64,000 bases of DNA, taken from assembly GCA_026874595.1 (NCBI GenBank), contig CM049307.1:72144643-72208642 (forward strand), in the 5' to 3' direction. Below the pieces are notes generated by a model. The model was not told where the DNA came from, did not search any database, and saw only the letters and a list, made by a program, of their open reading frames with translations. The translations under genes and the position numbers were made by a program. Within the stretch, counting starts at the first letter, position 1; every line of letters starts with the position of its first letter. Of the stretch, positions 44,336 through 55,930 are shown one piece after another. The DNA comes from Sipunculus nudus. Lineage: Eukaryota; Annelida; Sipuncula; Golfingiida; Sipunculidae.

Positions 44336-44891
44336 GAAATTTCAGGGTCCTTATGCTGTTCTGCGATAAGATCTCCTGTACGGGCGAGTCGTTAGACGAG
44401 TCACTTGTGACTCCCAGAGTCTTGTTATCTGGACCATTATCCTCATGTGCGTCTTTCTTGGCCATAGATCTAGTTACAGCACATGAGGGATACAAACCAG
44501 GTATTTCCTGACTTTCCGGATCAGTGTCCTGATCAAGTGACGGCTTTTCTGCCAGTGTTGGTACAGATTGTACTTTGTCATCTGCAACATCATTGCCTAG
44601 TAGCAACTGAATTCCCTTAAAGGATAAAGTAGTTCTTATGCCCACAGTTATATTCCCAGAAATCAAATCTGACTTTTGGTGGATATTGTGAAGCGGAACT
44701 GAAGTGTGCTTGTCTGAAAACACACCATTAACAAGTTCATGTGCACCAGTAAAGGACCTATTAGAAAATGGCAAAGTATTTGCTACCATGAGAGTCTGAC
44801 CTGAACATGTGTCCCTCAAAATTCTAATAGGGGTAGAATCTGAAAAAATCACTTGAAAGTGATACAAAACCATCATGTATGAATCGCTCAA
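44336..44891 (-). pseudogene. Protease of copy 2 plus linker to integrase
   Basis: ILRDTCSGQTL at about 44825-44790 replaces the Gly of the DTG signature with Cys. The flap region and the C-terminal LLLGNDVADD (about 44620) follow in one frame, then an acidic linker (LYPSCAVTRSMAKKDAHEDN) leading to integrase. The linker is homologous to residues 30-60 of the copy 1 integrase frame. Confidence 0.8.
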
Positions 44892-46500
44892 ATAACTCCA
44901 TTTCAGAGTCAGGAGAGGAATCTACTACCTTAGCTTCATCAAACAAAGAACTGACATTGACAGTGTCAGTCATAAACTCTTTTTCAGAGTCATTTAAGGA
45001 ATCTACATCATTTTTATCATCAAACTCCTCATGGGATTCAACAGAGGAATTTTCCTTAGCAGAAACAAACTTCTGTTTGTCATAACAAGGCCTGGCCTCA
45101 TTTGAAATACTCTCACAAGAGTCATAAAAGAACTTAGACTGATTTAAAGGATACTTCTTGCAGAAGTCTTGGAAGGACTTAGCCTTCCTCGCAGGAATCA
45201 ACTGAGGTTTTTACCCCGCAGGCTACGGATTCTTCTTTGGATTCAGACGGCACTTGGGCCTCCGTAGCATCAAACTCTTTATTGGATTCAATATGCTATG
45301 CATAGATTTTGAAACAAAACCAGAAGGTTTGCTATTTGGTTTATTTGCAAGTTTCCAGCAGTCATATATTAGATGACCTTCCTTCTTGCAGTTATTACAG
45401 ATTTTCTTAAAAAAATGACTGGTCTTTGTTGGACTTGGACACAGTGGACGTGGGCTGAGGTGTAGTAATGGATTTTGCTGAACTATCAGGACTACTAGTA
45501 CTGGATGACTGCGCTTTAAACTTCTTTTGATCATACTGATTTACATTCTTGTTTGTGAATGACTGGTTTGATTTGCCAGTAAAGGACATTTTGTGTTTTA
45601 ATGAATAATCATCAGCTAATTGAGCAGCAATGTCAAGTGTTTCAGGACTTTTCTTATCAAGAAAAGTTTTAACATCTGCGTTAATACAGCGCTTCAAATT
45701 CTTCAAGCAAAATCAACTTGCGCAAATTGTCATAATTTTTCATTACATTTTTAGAACTACACCAGCGATCAAACAACTGCTCTTTTGTCCTAGCAAATTC
45801 CATGTTAGTCTGATTTTTGCGCTTTTCTCAATATCTGACGGTAAGGCTCTCGAATTAAATCATTATCTTTCAGGATTAAACGTTTTGCCAGGTCATAGTC
45901 AGCAGCAGCTTCTACTGAAAGATCTGTATAAATTTCTCTGGCCTTGCCAGTCAATACACTTTGTAACAGCATTGTCCAATTTTCCTTAGGCCATTTAAAT
46001 TTTCAGCTACCTTCTCAAAGTGTAAGAAATATTTATCAACCTCTTTTTCTTGAAAAGGTGGGACCACTCTAATGTGTTCAGTAACATCAAAACTGTGAGT
46101 TGGGGCAGCACGTAGACTACGTTCTAGTTTAAGTGTTTCTAACTCCAGTCGTTTTAACTCAATTTCTTTTTCTTTTCCTTGTCCTTCTCTTTCTAACCTT
46201 TCATGTGTTCACTCTCTAACTGTTTTAATGCTAGCTCATGTTGCATTTCCAACTTTTTCAATTCTAATTGCATAGCAAGGCTGTCATTTTTTTTTTTTAT
46301 GTTTCAACTTCAGTCTCTTCAATTAAACCTTTGCTGATAAGATTTTGCATGATTTTAGAAATGATATCAGGCTTTCTCAAAGCTTTTTTCACACCCAGCC
46401 CCAAGTGTTGTCCCAAACGCAACAACTGTTCCTTTGTCAACTGTTCAAGTGGATCAGGAACGGGATCGTCAACAAATGTCTCAGGTTTGAAATCTGCCAT
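44824..46500 (-). pseudogene. Gag of copy 2
   Basis: ATG at 46500 begins MADFKPETFVDDPVPDPLEQ and continues LTKEQLLRLGQHLGL for 67 codons, a helical N-terminal segment. A charged coiled-coil-like region and the SCAN-like segment (about 45990-45630) are scattered over frames. The end of that segment, CINADVKTFLDKKSPETLDI, is in 45706-45407, and the CCHC knuckle CNNCKKEGHLIYDC is in 45534-45223. The acidic spacer with SFYDSCESISNEARP follows at 45201-44824. It is shorter than copy 1 between knuckle and spacer because a stretch around 45290 is deleted. Confidence 0.85.
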
Positions 46501-46643
46501 TTTAAGATGTTAAAATAATAACAAAATATCACTGAGATAAATCCTGTAAACAATGTATTGTAAACAATATGTAATCTTGTAAACAATATATGATAAGCAA
46601 TGTGTCCAGGTCAAGGCCTAATAAATTTTCAAAACTATTAAAC

Positions 46644-46661
46644 CTCCCAGACGAGTCCCCA
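46644..46661 (-). other. Primer binding site of copy 2 (tRNA-Pro-like)
   Basis: Minus strand TGGGGACTCGTCTGGGAG, six bases inside the 5' LTR. About three substitutions from the classic tRNA-Pro PBS. Confidence 0.75.
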
Positions 46662-46667
46662 ATTTTA

Positions 46668-47446
46668 TGTGACGGAACCTAATATCCACAGATCACGTAT
46701 GTGTGATGAACATAAATTTTGTCATGGAGTTAATAAAAAATCAGATTCTGTCACACTAAGCAGCTTGAAATGTCTAGGGGAATGAATAAAGAAGTCAGTG
46801 GTTTTTTGTTAACAAATAACTATAATTTATTCTTAAAACAACCCTAACATTACAATACACTAAATCAATACAATGACACAGTATAACAGCAAATCAATAC
46901 AATCACACAGTAAAATAAACAAAGTGCAAAGTACCTGGATACTACCACTGTCACAACGATAAGTCCCCTAAAATGTATAAGCCGGCGAACAGTTCACACG
47001 AATTCTCCCGGAGAAAAACAGTCAAATGTAAAGCTCTTGTAACAATTCAGAAGGTAAACTTGAGACAGGGACCACTAAATTGTAAAGTGTTAGTAATAGT
47101 AGAATTCCTGAAATTACTGGATAATCGGATAGGTCCTACACGTCTGTGTCCCCTGAAATATTCTCTCACCTCTCTCTCTGCTCTAAAATACAGCCCCCTA
47201 TTTATAACTTTTCACCTCTAGCCGAGAACCTTCCATTGCTCGAACATTCTAAAACATCTAACATAATACACAGTAAACACACGTTACATGAATCATCTAG
47301 AAAAACATCTATGTGTCTCAACATATAAGGGTTCACACGTGAGCTCGCCCCGGCTCGGGCAGGCGAGAAAACCCCAAGCTAGCATGACAACGAGAGTTCA
47401 ACCAGTACGGATTAAACCGAGAGTGCAACACGCGGCCAGACACGGG
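46668..47446 (-). repeat. 5' LTR of copy 2, outer end truncated
   Basis: Inner terminus TGTGACGGAACC (TGTTAC mutated). It runs collinear with 40656-41508 up to GCCAGACACGGG and then switches to unrelated sequence, losing about 60 bp. Confidence 0.9.
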
Positions 47447-48317
47447 TCTGAGTTCTGTGTATCTGTGTTCCGAATTACGTGAAAACGCAAGCGCAAACTA
47501 AAAACAAAACTAACTGCATCGATCAACCATGAACTTTAGATCTCAGGGTAGACTGAGGATGTCCTATCAAACCTTCAGAATGTACAGACCTCTGGGCATC
47601 AATCTCAACTATAAACGAAACATTTGGAGGCTTACAGGAGGAAAAGTATTCAAACCTTAACAGATAAAATGAATTTCAGAAATTAGTAATGTAATGAGGC
47701 AATTATTCGACAGGACTGATGAAAGGCCTAGAACCTTGTGACAAGAAAACAGTGAGACAGTAGAACAAATGTAGAAACGAGCTCAAAAACCTTCTAGATA
47801 TCCATATCCAGAGTTGTCTGCACTGATTCTGAAGAAGTGGTTCATCCAATTTTGTTCACATTTTGCATGATAACCTTAAATAATTCTATATGAATGTAAA
47901 AAAAAGTTTCAATATATATACACCGTGGCTGTCAGGTTTGAAGTGCCCTGCTATTTAGCCAGGTTTTCCTATGTGCGAAAAAAGTGAAAATTTATAAAGC
48001 AATTTCTTGGATATTATTTGTGTCTGAATTTAACGAATAGCCACATATCTGGTCCTAGCATTGTTTCTGCGAGCTATAACAATTTTCTTAAAATATTTAA
48101 GTAAAACAGGGATATATGAGTGTATGCTGAACACACTTTCATTTTTAATTGGTTACAACATGACTGCGAAATGTAGACGATATTTGTTGAAAAGAGTGTA
48201 ATTTCTTAGAGGCCATAACACACATAAACGTACTTAAAATAACCAAAATTATAGGGATGCCACTAGTATTAGTCTGCACCTGACCGTTATACATATATCA
48301 ACATTTCTTAAGTATAT
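47447..48317. other. Gene-free stretch
   Basis: AT-rich. Nothing recognised. Confidence 0.45.
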
Positions 48318-48472
48318 TGTAAAGAAAGCAAAGAAATCAAGTGAAATCCTGGGCCGATCCGGGATTCGAACCCAGGTCGGTGGCACACAAGTCCGGCATA
48401 CCAACAGCTTCGCTAGCAAAGCAAGCTTCACTAGCGAGACAGTTCGGTCTGCTTTTATGTCACCCCGTAACA
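48318..48472 (-). mobile_element. Solo LTR of the TRIM-like family
   Basis: 155 bp, collinear with both repeats of the element at 21622-22053. In element orientation it starts TGTTACGGGGTGACAT and ends ...CTTTACA (diverged). It is flanked by ATAT on both sides (48314-48317 and 48473-48476), a perfect 4-bp target duplication. B box GGTTCGAATCC at 48372-48362; A-box-like TAGCGAAGCT at 48415-48406. Confidence 0.75.
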
Positions 48473-49191
48473 ATATGTCCAGCAATTTGCTTAGAAAAGC
48501 TAATAACACAGACGATTGACGGAGCGAAATGGCTGCAAGTCACATAGTGGGTAAGGAGTATGTTCTTTAATTCACTTTCATTCATTTAAAAATACAATTA
48601 CTGCAAGAGAAGTTGATCTGTGAAACATATCTCTGTTGTCTCCTGCCTCGCATGGAAGTATAAGCAGAAAAGGTTTTGAATACCAGTGGGAAATCTGGGA
48701 GGCACATTCCAAGGACCATGAGTGTAATAACAGTAACAAACAGTAATGACTGTGGGACCTTGGATATTTGTGAAGGTCATTCATATTTAAACTAGACCTA
48801 GCTCATCCTCAAATGCATTATGCCTTAAATTCCTCTAAGTTATTGCGCTGACATAGTTTTAAGCATGATCGTCTCTGTGACCGTCATAATAACGTCATGG
48901 TCATCCATATTTTATAATGACCTATAGCTCTACATGTGATGTATCAACGGTGTGATTATCGTGATTATATATCAATGTTTTTTTTTTCAAATTATTGCGC
49001 TAATACCATAATTCGGACGGACGAACAGACAGCCTTTCTAAGAAATGTGCTAATGGCGACACCGGGGGGGGGGGGATATTTTCTTAAAGGGTTTACTTTA
49101 GCTACATTCGTTGCATATCCATTAATGCATCATTTCAGTCGAACATATTGAAACATGAGTTTATACGTGTGCATAAATTTGTTGTTTAACT
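48473..49191. other. Gene-free stretch
   Basis: AT-rich, with a 10-bp G run near 49064. Nothing recognised. Confidence 0.45.
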
Positions 49192-49983
49192 TGTTACAGG
49201 TGCTCTTTTTATTTTGTGACAAGGGCGTAACTCATGTTGTGGCACTCGTGTCTGGCCGCGTATTACATTCTATGTTAAATCCGTACTGGTTGAACTCTTG
49301 TTGTCATGCTGGCTTGGGGCGAGATCACGTGTACACCATGGTGTGTAGAGGCAAAGCGATGTCTTTCTAGAGAATTTCTGAAACGCGTGTTTTACTGTGT
49401 TGTGCAAGATCCTTAAGACTGTTCGAGAAGTGGAAAATTCTCGGCTTGAGGTGTGAAGGTATATAAAGGGGCTGTGTTTTAGAACGAGGGAGCAGCAGAG
49501 CAGGTTCCAGCGGACGCAGAAGCGTGTGTCAGTTTCTAAGACCTTATCCGACGAATGCGGCAATTATAGATTTTCAAAGACTTTCTCCTGGATTTTTATG
49601 CATTTGGACTTCAGTTTACATTCTGGGTTTGATGCAAGAACTTTCCACTGGTCTGTCATTCTCCGAGAGGATACATTTAAAGAACTTATTGTGGTGACGG
49701 TATTGGTCTCCAGGTACTGTGCACATTATTTTCTGTGTGATTGTATTGACTGGTTGCTATACCGCTGTTTTACTGTATAATTGTATTGATTTAGTGTATC
49801 GTATTGTTAGCGTTGTTTTAAGAATAAATTATAGTTATTTGTTAACAAAAACCACTGACTTCTTTATTCATTCCCCTAGACATTTCACGCTGCCTAGTGT
49901 TACAGAATATGATTTTTTTATCTCCATTACAAAATTTGTGTTCATCACGTATACGTGATCTGTTTATATTAGGTTCCGTAACA
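49192..49983 (+). mobile_element. Solo Gmr1-like LTR, plus orientation (subfamily A)
   Basis: 792 bp, TGTTACAGGTGC ... TTCCGTAACA, with a perfect 4-bp target duplication AACT (49188-49191 and 49984-49987). TATA box GGTATATAAAGGGG near 49458-49471 and poly(A) signal AATAAA at 49823-49828, implying U3, R and U5 in the usual order. It closely matches the 3' LTR of copy 1, inverted. Confidence 0.93.
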
Positions 49984-52900
49984 AACTGCACAAATGTACA
50001 CCCGTTAGTTTTTATATGGTGATCATGATAAATTCACATAATCATACAATATGAATTTTAAAAAAAACTAGATGACTGCAATCGCCAAGTAAACGAGAGA
50101 AAAATATGAAAGATGATTTTACATCCCGGTAAGCCCACACACACACTGCCTGCGGGATACGGCTTGAATAGTGATATTCCCTGTCCTCAATAAATATATA
50201 GGATTCACAATATTCTCAAAGTTAATGTATTAATGCAAGGGTAGAGAATGATTTATATACAATATGCAGTTTTGCATAAATAACATAGCAGGGGGTCTCA
50301 TTAGAACTTGTGATATTGACCGGAGTCCCCCTCTTTGTGTGGCTTCGCAGGTAAACTGGCATTTAAAGCACCCGGGCCTAAACAAAATCTCCAGCAAAAC
50401 ATAAAATTGGCGAGTTCCTCAAAGATAATAAGATTGAGATTTTTTTTATCTTTTATTAAATGAAGGTCGAGAAATTTTCAATGGTGGCAGTATTTCTAGC
50501 TGTAGCTTGAAGCCTGTTTGATGCATAAAGAAAGAACTCGTAAATAAAAGCTATTATTTCTGGTTATAGTTCAACTTCATCTTGCAGTAGGCTGTGAACA
50601 GAATCAAAACTGGATAGTAAGTGCCCCGCAGTTCAAGCCACCTTATAATACCCACCCGTCTACTTGTCGCGTTAAATATCCTGATTTCTTGTACGTCCTT
50701 GTTATAATAAGACGTTTTATGAAGGCGAGTTGGAAAAAGTTGTAAAAAATAACAGACACGCGTAACCGATATGTGTAGTGGTCCGGTTGCTTATCGTGGC
50801 GGTTATCGTGGCAATATCTTACTTGATCTTAGGTAGTACATGGAAGTTCATGGAATACCTTAGGGGCATCTTAAATTATATTCATAAGTGCAATTACAAG
50901 GGGGTCAAGGTCCCCGATGTTTTAATTCCCGGAACTGTCGGTAGGTGTCGCCTCAAAATTTGAAGACATCGGAACTAGGCTTTATGAAGAACAGCGTGAG
51001 ACGAAATGACACAAAACACCCCTCCTAATTCCTATTTTTAGTTCATGATTTTGATTATCTCGCCACAACAAATTGAATGTGCATGTATAGGAATATGAGA
51101 ATCCGTTAATTACAGGTTGCCTTATCTCGGCTACCACGCGGATACGAAAGAAATCTTAATGCCTTAACGACACTCGGCGGCCCCGTGAATGGAAAAACAT
51201 TCATAATGTTAGTTTTATCTCCAGGAGGCTTGTCGCCAGACTCACGCACCAAGTCTGTTCATAAGCTGTCAGTCTAACATATGACGCTGTGGGGTTCATC
51301 TTATTTAAATTGTACGGCTGATCCCTTACACTATTGCATGTTTTATTGCCTCCGCCAGGGGGTATGCGTCATCCACGTTATGGTGTGTTTGTGTGTGTGT
51401 ATGGCGGGTGCGTATGTGTGTGTGTGGGATGGGAGGTGGGATGGGTGGGTGGGTGTTTTAGGGTGGGTTTGTGGACAACATTAGTCACGCAGTCATGAAG
51501 GGAATCTTATGAAATCTTCAGGGCATTTAAGGAATGGACCAGTGATGTGGATCCGGCACATGATCCTGATTCAGAACCTTCATTAAGGAATATTCACAGA
51601 AAATAGAACAGAAAAAACATAACCCCAATGGCCTGAACACACGTGACTTTCGTGCTGAGGGATTACACATATTAAACAAGTGTCTAAAGGGTGCATTAAT
51701 GAATAAGTTATATTATATCTCTGTATGATAGCAGATAGTGTGTTCATTTTTCACGGTGCTAAGATATTTACAGGTTGATGTGTATTTAGATTATAAATGA
51801 TGTGTAATACAATGAAACATCTACAAGGCCGTGAGCATTTAGATCAACAAAGGTTTGTTTGTGAAATTACAAAAATATAAATAAAGTTTTTTTATTTGTG
51901 TTAATTTTTATGTGAGTAGTTTTACATAGCGTTATTTTAATTGCTAAGTGTCATGCGTAATAGAGTTTACAATATAATTACCAAACTACATATAGGCATG
52001 GCCATAACACAGTTATACATTCTTTCGATACACTTGCAAAAAAATACACGAAAATATCACATACAACTAGCAACAGATGATAGCGTCACAAATGCTACTT
52101 TGCAGGAACCGAATGCTGACACAGGAATAGCTATATTTAGACAAAGAATAATGGCCAAGACAATAATAATGTCTTCACTACCGCGGGCCGGTTGTATCCA
52201 TTTTCCAGGAAAAAAATATAACCATTGGTTTGTGTGGTTTTGGACTTTTCCGGAGCAAAGCGTTATTAATATTTATAAATCCAGTTTCACCACGCCATCA
52301 TTGCGGGGCGTTGGGCCGTTTGTTCTTCTTGTGACCCACCGTGTTTTTGTCTTGAATGAGTTCTCCGTCATCTGAAAAATTCCTCAGGCACTTGTCTAAT
52401 TTTTGTATTATTCATTATCATATAATTGTAGCGCGAAGGCAGAGTGGCTTGGAGTCGCTGCACCTAGTCCTAAGTGACCTATCAGTCAAATTGCGGAAAG
52501 CCATCGAGCCTCAGGAAATTCGCCATCCTCACAATGGAATTCATTGACTTTACTGACAATCTTTGATTTTTTCCCCTTATTTTCTCTAACAACGAAGAAA
52601 ATTCAAATCACAGGCGATGGAGCACTAAATTAATTCCAGGAATTACCCATCAACAAAGATAAACTGAACGCCGGCGGCATCAGTACCTTATATGTGACCA
52701 CGACAGCTTATACGCTTTTTAAGACGTTATTTTATTAGATAAAAGGTATCTCAAGACGTTTCGACTTCCGAAAACTGACACCCTGCATTAACGAAAACAG
52801 GTACCTAGCGACCTGGGAATGTAATAGATGACATCTGAAATACCATGGAAATTGTTTAGAAAAGCATATGAATATTTCTGTGCCATTTAATCAAACTGAG

Positions 52901-54519
52901 ATGACAGTTAATGTTTCCTTTGGCTGTCTATATCCATGTTAAATGCTCCAAGCTGTATCCCAAGACTCAACTATAATGTACATGTATAACATTTCAAATT
53001 CAACATCCCGTAAAACCAGCTGATGTATAAGTAGCTCTGAGTGTTGAGATGACGGTTTTAAAAAACGGGGAAAATACAGAGTCTGAATTCTATAGTGGTA
53101 AGGAAATGCACGTACTTGGTTATACATGTTCGATGAGATGATAAAGAAAGAAATAATTCCTGCAACTTAAAAAAAACACCCTGGTATTTTAAGAAGTTCT
53201 ATTCCATCTTGACCTGTGCGGTGTGAGGTCAACACTCCGGAAGGAACTTTAATCAACTAAAATCGTCCCCATGCACGGTCTGTAATTACCAAAATGAAAA
53301 CAATGCGTGTCTCGCCAGCATCAGCGGACGACGTCATTCCTGTTTGTTTTTATTTTGTTTTCCAAGGTGCACAAGATTTAGGATTTAATAACCAAAGAAT
53401 CCCATAAAACAGAAATTCGCGAGAGGACAGACGTGATGTTAATTCAAAATTAACCTGGTCGAGTACAATTATACTGAGCCAGGGTGAACGAATCCCATGT
53501 TAATGTTAATTAACCCCCTCCTGGTCTTTCTTTCTTGGATTTTCCTTCTAGGCGTTTTTATAACATACTCCTTTTCTCATTTTCGATTTTGAAATATACT
53601 AACAAATTAACCGGAAAACCTGACAAAATCTCTGGGCCAAGGTTGTAATTGTATGATTGTAAAGTGGTTGTCCTTGTCAGTCTCTCATACAAGTAACGGT
53701 GCCGTGGTATTGGATTTAGAAGCAATGGTATGAACGGCGAAGTCTGTCTGATATCAATGTGCTGAATATTGCAAGATTTATGGGCCGCAGATTGTAAGCT
53801 TAGGCGCAGGCGTCTGACAAGCCAAGCAAACAAGAGGGGTGCATTTAAGGAAACTTGCATTTTAGAAAGCTTTTCTTCCACACATCCAAGTTATAATGGA
53901 ACCGCCCACCCATGTGATTTACAACCAAATGACGATGGGAATATACTTGACATTCTGTTGTCCCGTAATTGAACCTTGACGGAAAGTTTAAGGCCTTGAC
54001 TTTATTGCATCCTGATTTGTTTTATGATTTCTGCTTTTCATATTGCTCCCCAACCAAATCCGTGGTCGATATCCTGTTACGTCCGGTTTGAGTGATACCA
54101 TATATGGTTAAGTGAATATTTTTTTAGAACGTCCTGTGTAACACTGAAATTTTAAATATTAAATGTAACGCCTGACTACCACTGATGTCTTAAAATCATT
54201 TTTATTAAGCACTGGGGGTAGGAGGTATATTGTAAAATAAAATATGACAGTTTATATACATAATTATTACAGATATATAACTAGGTTCGAAAACTCATAC
54301 CTGAGCCAATTATATGGTGTATAATCATGAGATGAGGGATCAATGAATTCCAATAATTTACTTGTAGGGTTTTCAGTATGTGAAGGGAAATAAACTTTAA
54401 ATTATAGAACTCCACAAATTCAGAATTACAACTGCATATTTCCACATGATACTGCACAAACAGGGGTCAACTGTAGGTTAAATTACACCCTTACGGATGA
54501 AGACCGGTAAATATGTCTC
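49984..54519. other. Gene-free stretch
   Basis: Anonymous DNA apart from a G-rich/TG-rich patch at 51385-51480. The 144-codon frame at 51941-52375 and the 107-codon minus frame at 53558-53881 show no recognisable domain, codon signal or splice context. Confidence 0.45.
51385..51480 (+). repeat. TG-rich tract followed by a G-quadruplex-like run
   Basis: Imperfect (TG)n, then GGG runs at short spacing: GGGATGGGAGGTGGGATGGG and onward (51426-51467), with at least seven G3 runs and loops of 1-7 nt. Confidence 0.85.
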
Positions 54520-54532
54520 TATCTCTTCTCTT

Positions 54533-54788
54533 GGGCCTGGACAGCTGAGCGGTACAACGCTTGGCTTTTTCCGCTGGCGACCCGGGTTCGATCCCCGGTG
54601 TGGCTATGAGAGTGGGTTGTAGTTGCCCGTCCAAGGTCGGTGGTTTTCTCCGGGTCCTCCGGTTTCCTCCACCCATTCCGACTACCGAGCGCCATCATCC
54701 GAGCCATGGAGAGTGCCTCGTATTAGATATAATAACTAGTTGTACAAACCATGTAAAATAAATAAAGTTTATAAATAAAGTTTATATT
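54533..54788 (+). mobile_element. tRNA-derived SINE with V-like central domain
   Basis: The head has an A-box-like ACAGCTGAGCGG (54541-54552) and a B box GGTTCGATCCC (54585-54595), a Pol III promoter pair. The centre has GGTGGTTTTCTCCGGGTCCT then CCGGTTTCCTCC (about 54639-54673), which resembles the conserved V-domain of V-SINEs. The tail is AATAAAGTTTATA repeated twice (about 54761-54788). Flanking direct repeats TATCTCTTCTCTT (54520-54532) and TATCTCTTTTCTCTT (54789-54803) are the likely target duplication from LINE-type retrotransposition. Confidence 0.85.
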
Positions 54789-54803
54789 TATCTCTTTTCT
54801 CTT

Positions 54804-55285
54804 TGAACACTGATCATGGTATAGAATTAATCAGTCATGGTATAGGCAGACTTGAGACTTCATCGTATTTTATAAACGGAAATCCCTAAGTAATGATTTA
54901 TAATTAGATTCCTCACATTAAATAGCAAGTTATGTGTCGAGTTCACAGAGGGCTTTGGTCTGGAAGAATGCTAGACACTAGTTAGCGGTCATGTAAAGGT
55001 ACGTAACACCGCGCAGGTCGAATGCTTTTCGATTAATCAGTCAATACAAATTCACACTTAATAAACAAAGCAGTTTAATTTAATATTATATGTGAAAAGG
55101 GATATAAAATAAAACAAATCTTTATAAAAGCAAATATTTTGTATATTATACACCAATTTTAAATGTAACGTTAAAATAAACATTTTCAGTACAATTTATG
55201 TATTTATATAATATATGTGATAAACTAATTGCGGGTACATAAGATACTTTGTCCAATCCAATATTATCCTTTGAGTTACATATAA
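54804..55285. other. Gene-free stretch
   Basis: AT-rich. Nothing recognised. Confidence 0.45.
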
Positions 55286-55289
55286 TTAA

Positions 55290-55926
55290 AGCCTGCATCT
55301 CACTGGGCTGCGACAAATTGCGAACGGCATTCGCAAGAGAGTCTTGGGACGTTTGCGGCGGTTCTCAGTTTCCTCGTGTGATACGCAAACTGTCGTTTAT
55401 TTATCGGAGAATCTTTGAACATGTTCCGAAAATTCGCAAATTCGCACGACAAATATTCTCTCAAAATAGTCGCAGAGGCGTCGCTGGTGTCTCGACCCGT
55501 CTCAAACCTGTCGCAAACTATTCCCAAAACAGATTCCGCAAGTCAGGAGCTGCGAGACAACTTCGCGAGGGGTTCGCGACCTATGCAACTTCATTGCAAA
55601 TGATTGCATGGAGATAAAATTGAGAATCCGTCGCATGCATGGGACTCGCATGTGTAGCAAAATCGAAATTGTTTCTTGCGTATGTCGTGCGAATATCTAA
55701 CAAATGTTGTGCGAATGTCTTGAGAACATCGCACAACATTTTCGCGCGACAGGTATATACGAACTCCTGCTTATGACATTGGTGCAACACTCGTACGATA
55801 TCGTAAACGTGTCGTAAGTACAATTCAGTGTGATTGCAAGTGCAAATTGTCGCTAATTCGCGTATTTTTCTCGAAATTGTTGTCTCCAACTAGTCGCAAG
55901 CTGTCGCAGCCCAGCGAGGTACAGGT
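55290..55926. mobile_element. MITE with TTAA target duplication
   Basis: 637 bp flanked by TTAA (55286-55289 and 55927-55930). The left end, AGCCTGCATCTCACTGGGCT then GCGACAAATTGCGA, and the inverse of the right end, ACCTGTACCTCGCTGGGCTG then CGACAGCTTGCGA, form imperfect TIRs of about 32 bp. The interior is rich in TTCGCA/TGCGAA words and could fold extensively. TTAA specificity fits piggyBac or Kolobok transposases. No coding frame of that kind is present. Confidence 0.75.
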
Positions 55927-55930
55927 TTAA

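Larger units (their letters stand above)
40656..47446 (-). mobile_element. Gmr1-like Gypsy LTR retrotransposon, copy 2 (defective, subfamily B)
   Basis: About 6.8 kb on the minus strand. Its layout is the same as copy 1: 5' LTR 46668-47446, PBS, gag, protease, integrase, RT, RNase H, PPT, 3' LTR 40656-41508. The outer end of the 5' LTR is missing (break after GCCAGACACGGG at 47446), so no target duplication can be read. The RT box YVDD is intact, but the protease reads DTC for DTG and all domains carry frameshifts. LTR details (CCTCTAGCCGAGAACC, CCCCCTATTTATAAC) group it with the solo LTR at 17388 rather than with copy 1. Confidence 0.92.

Noticed and set aside
51941-52375. 144-codon plus-strand frame as a host gene
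   Set aside because: No domain, no splice context, low-complexity AT-driven codon use and no conserved pattern that I recognise.
53558-53881. 107-codon minus-strand frame as a gene
   Set aside because: Overlaps an equally long plus-strand frame; no domain or coding signal.
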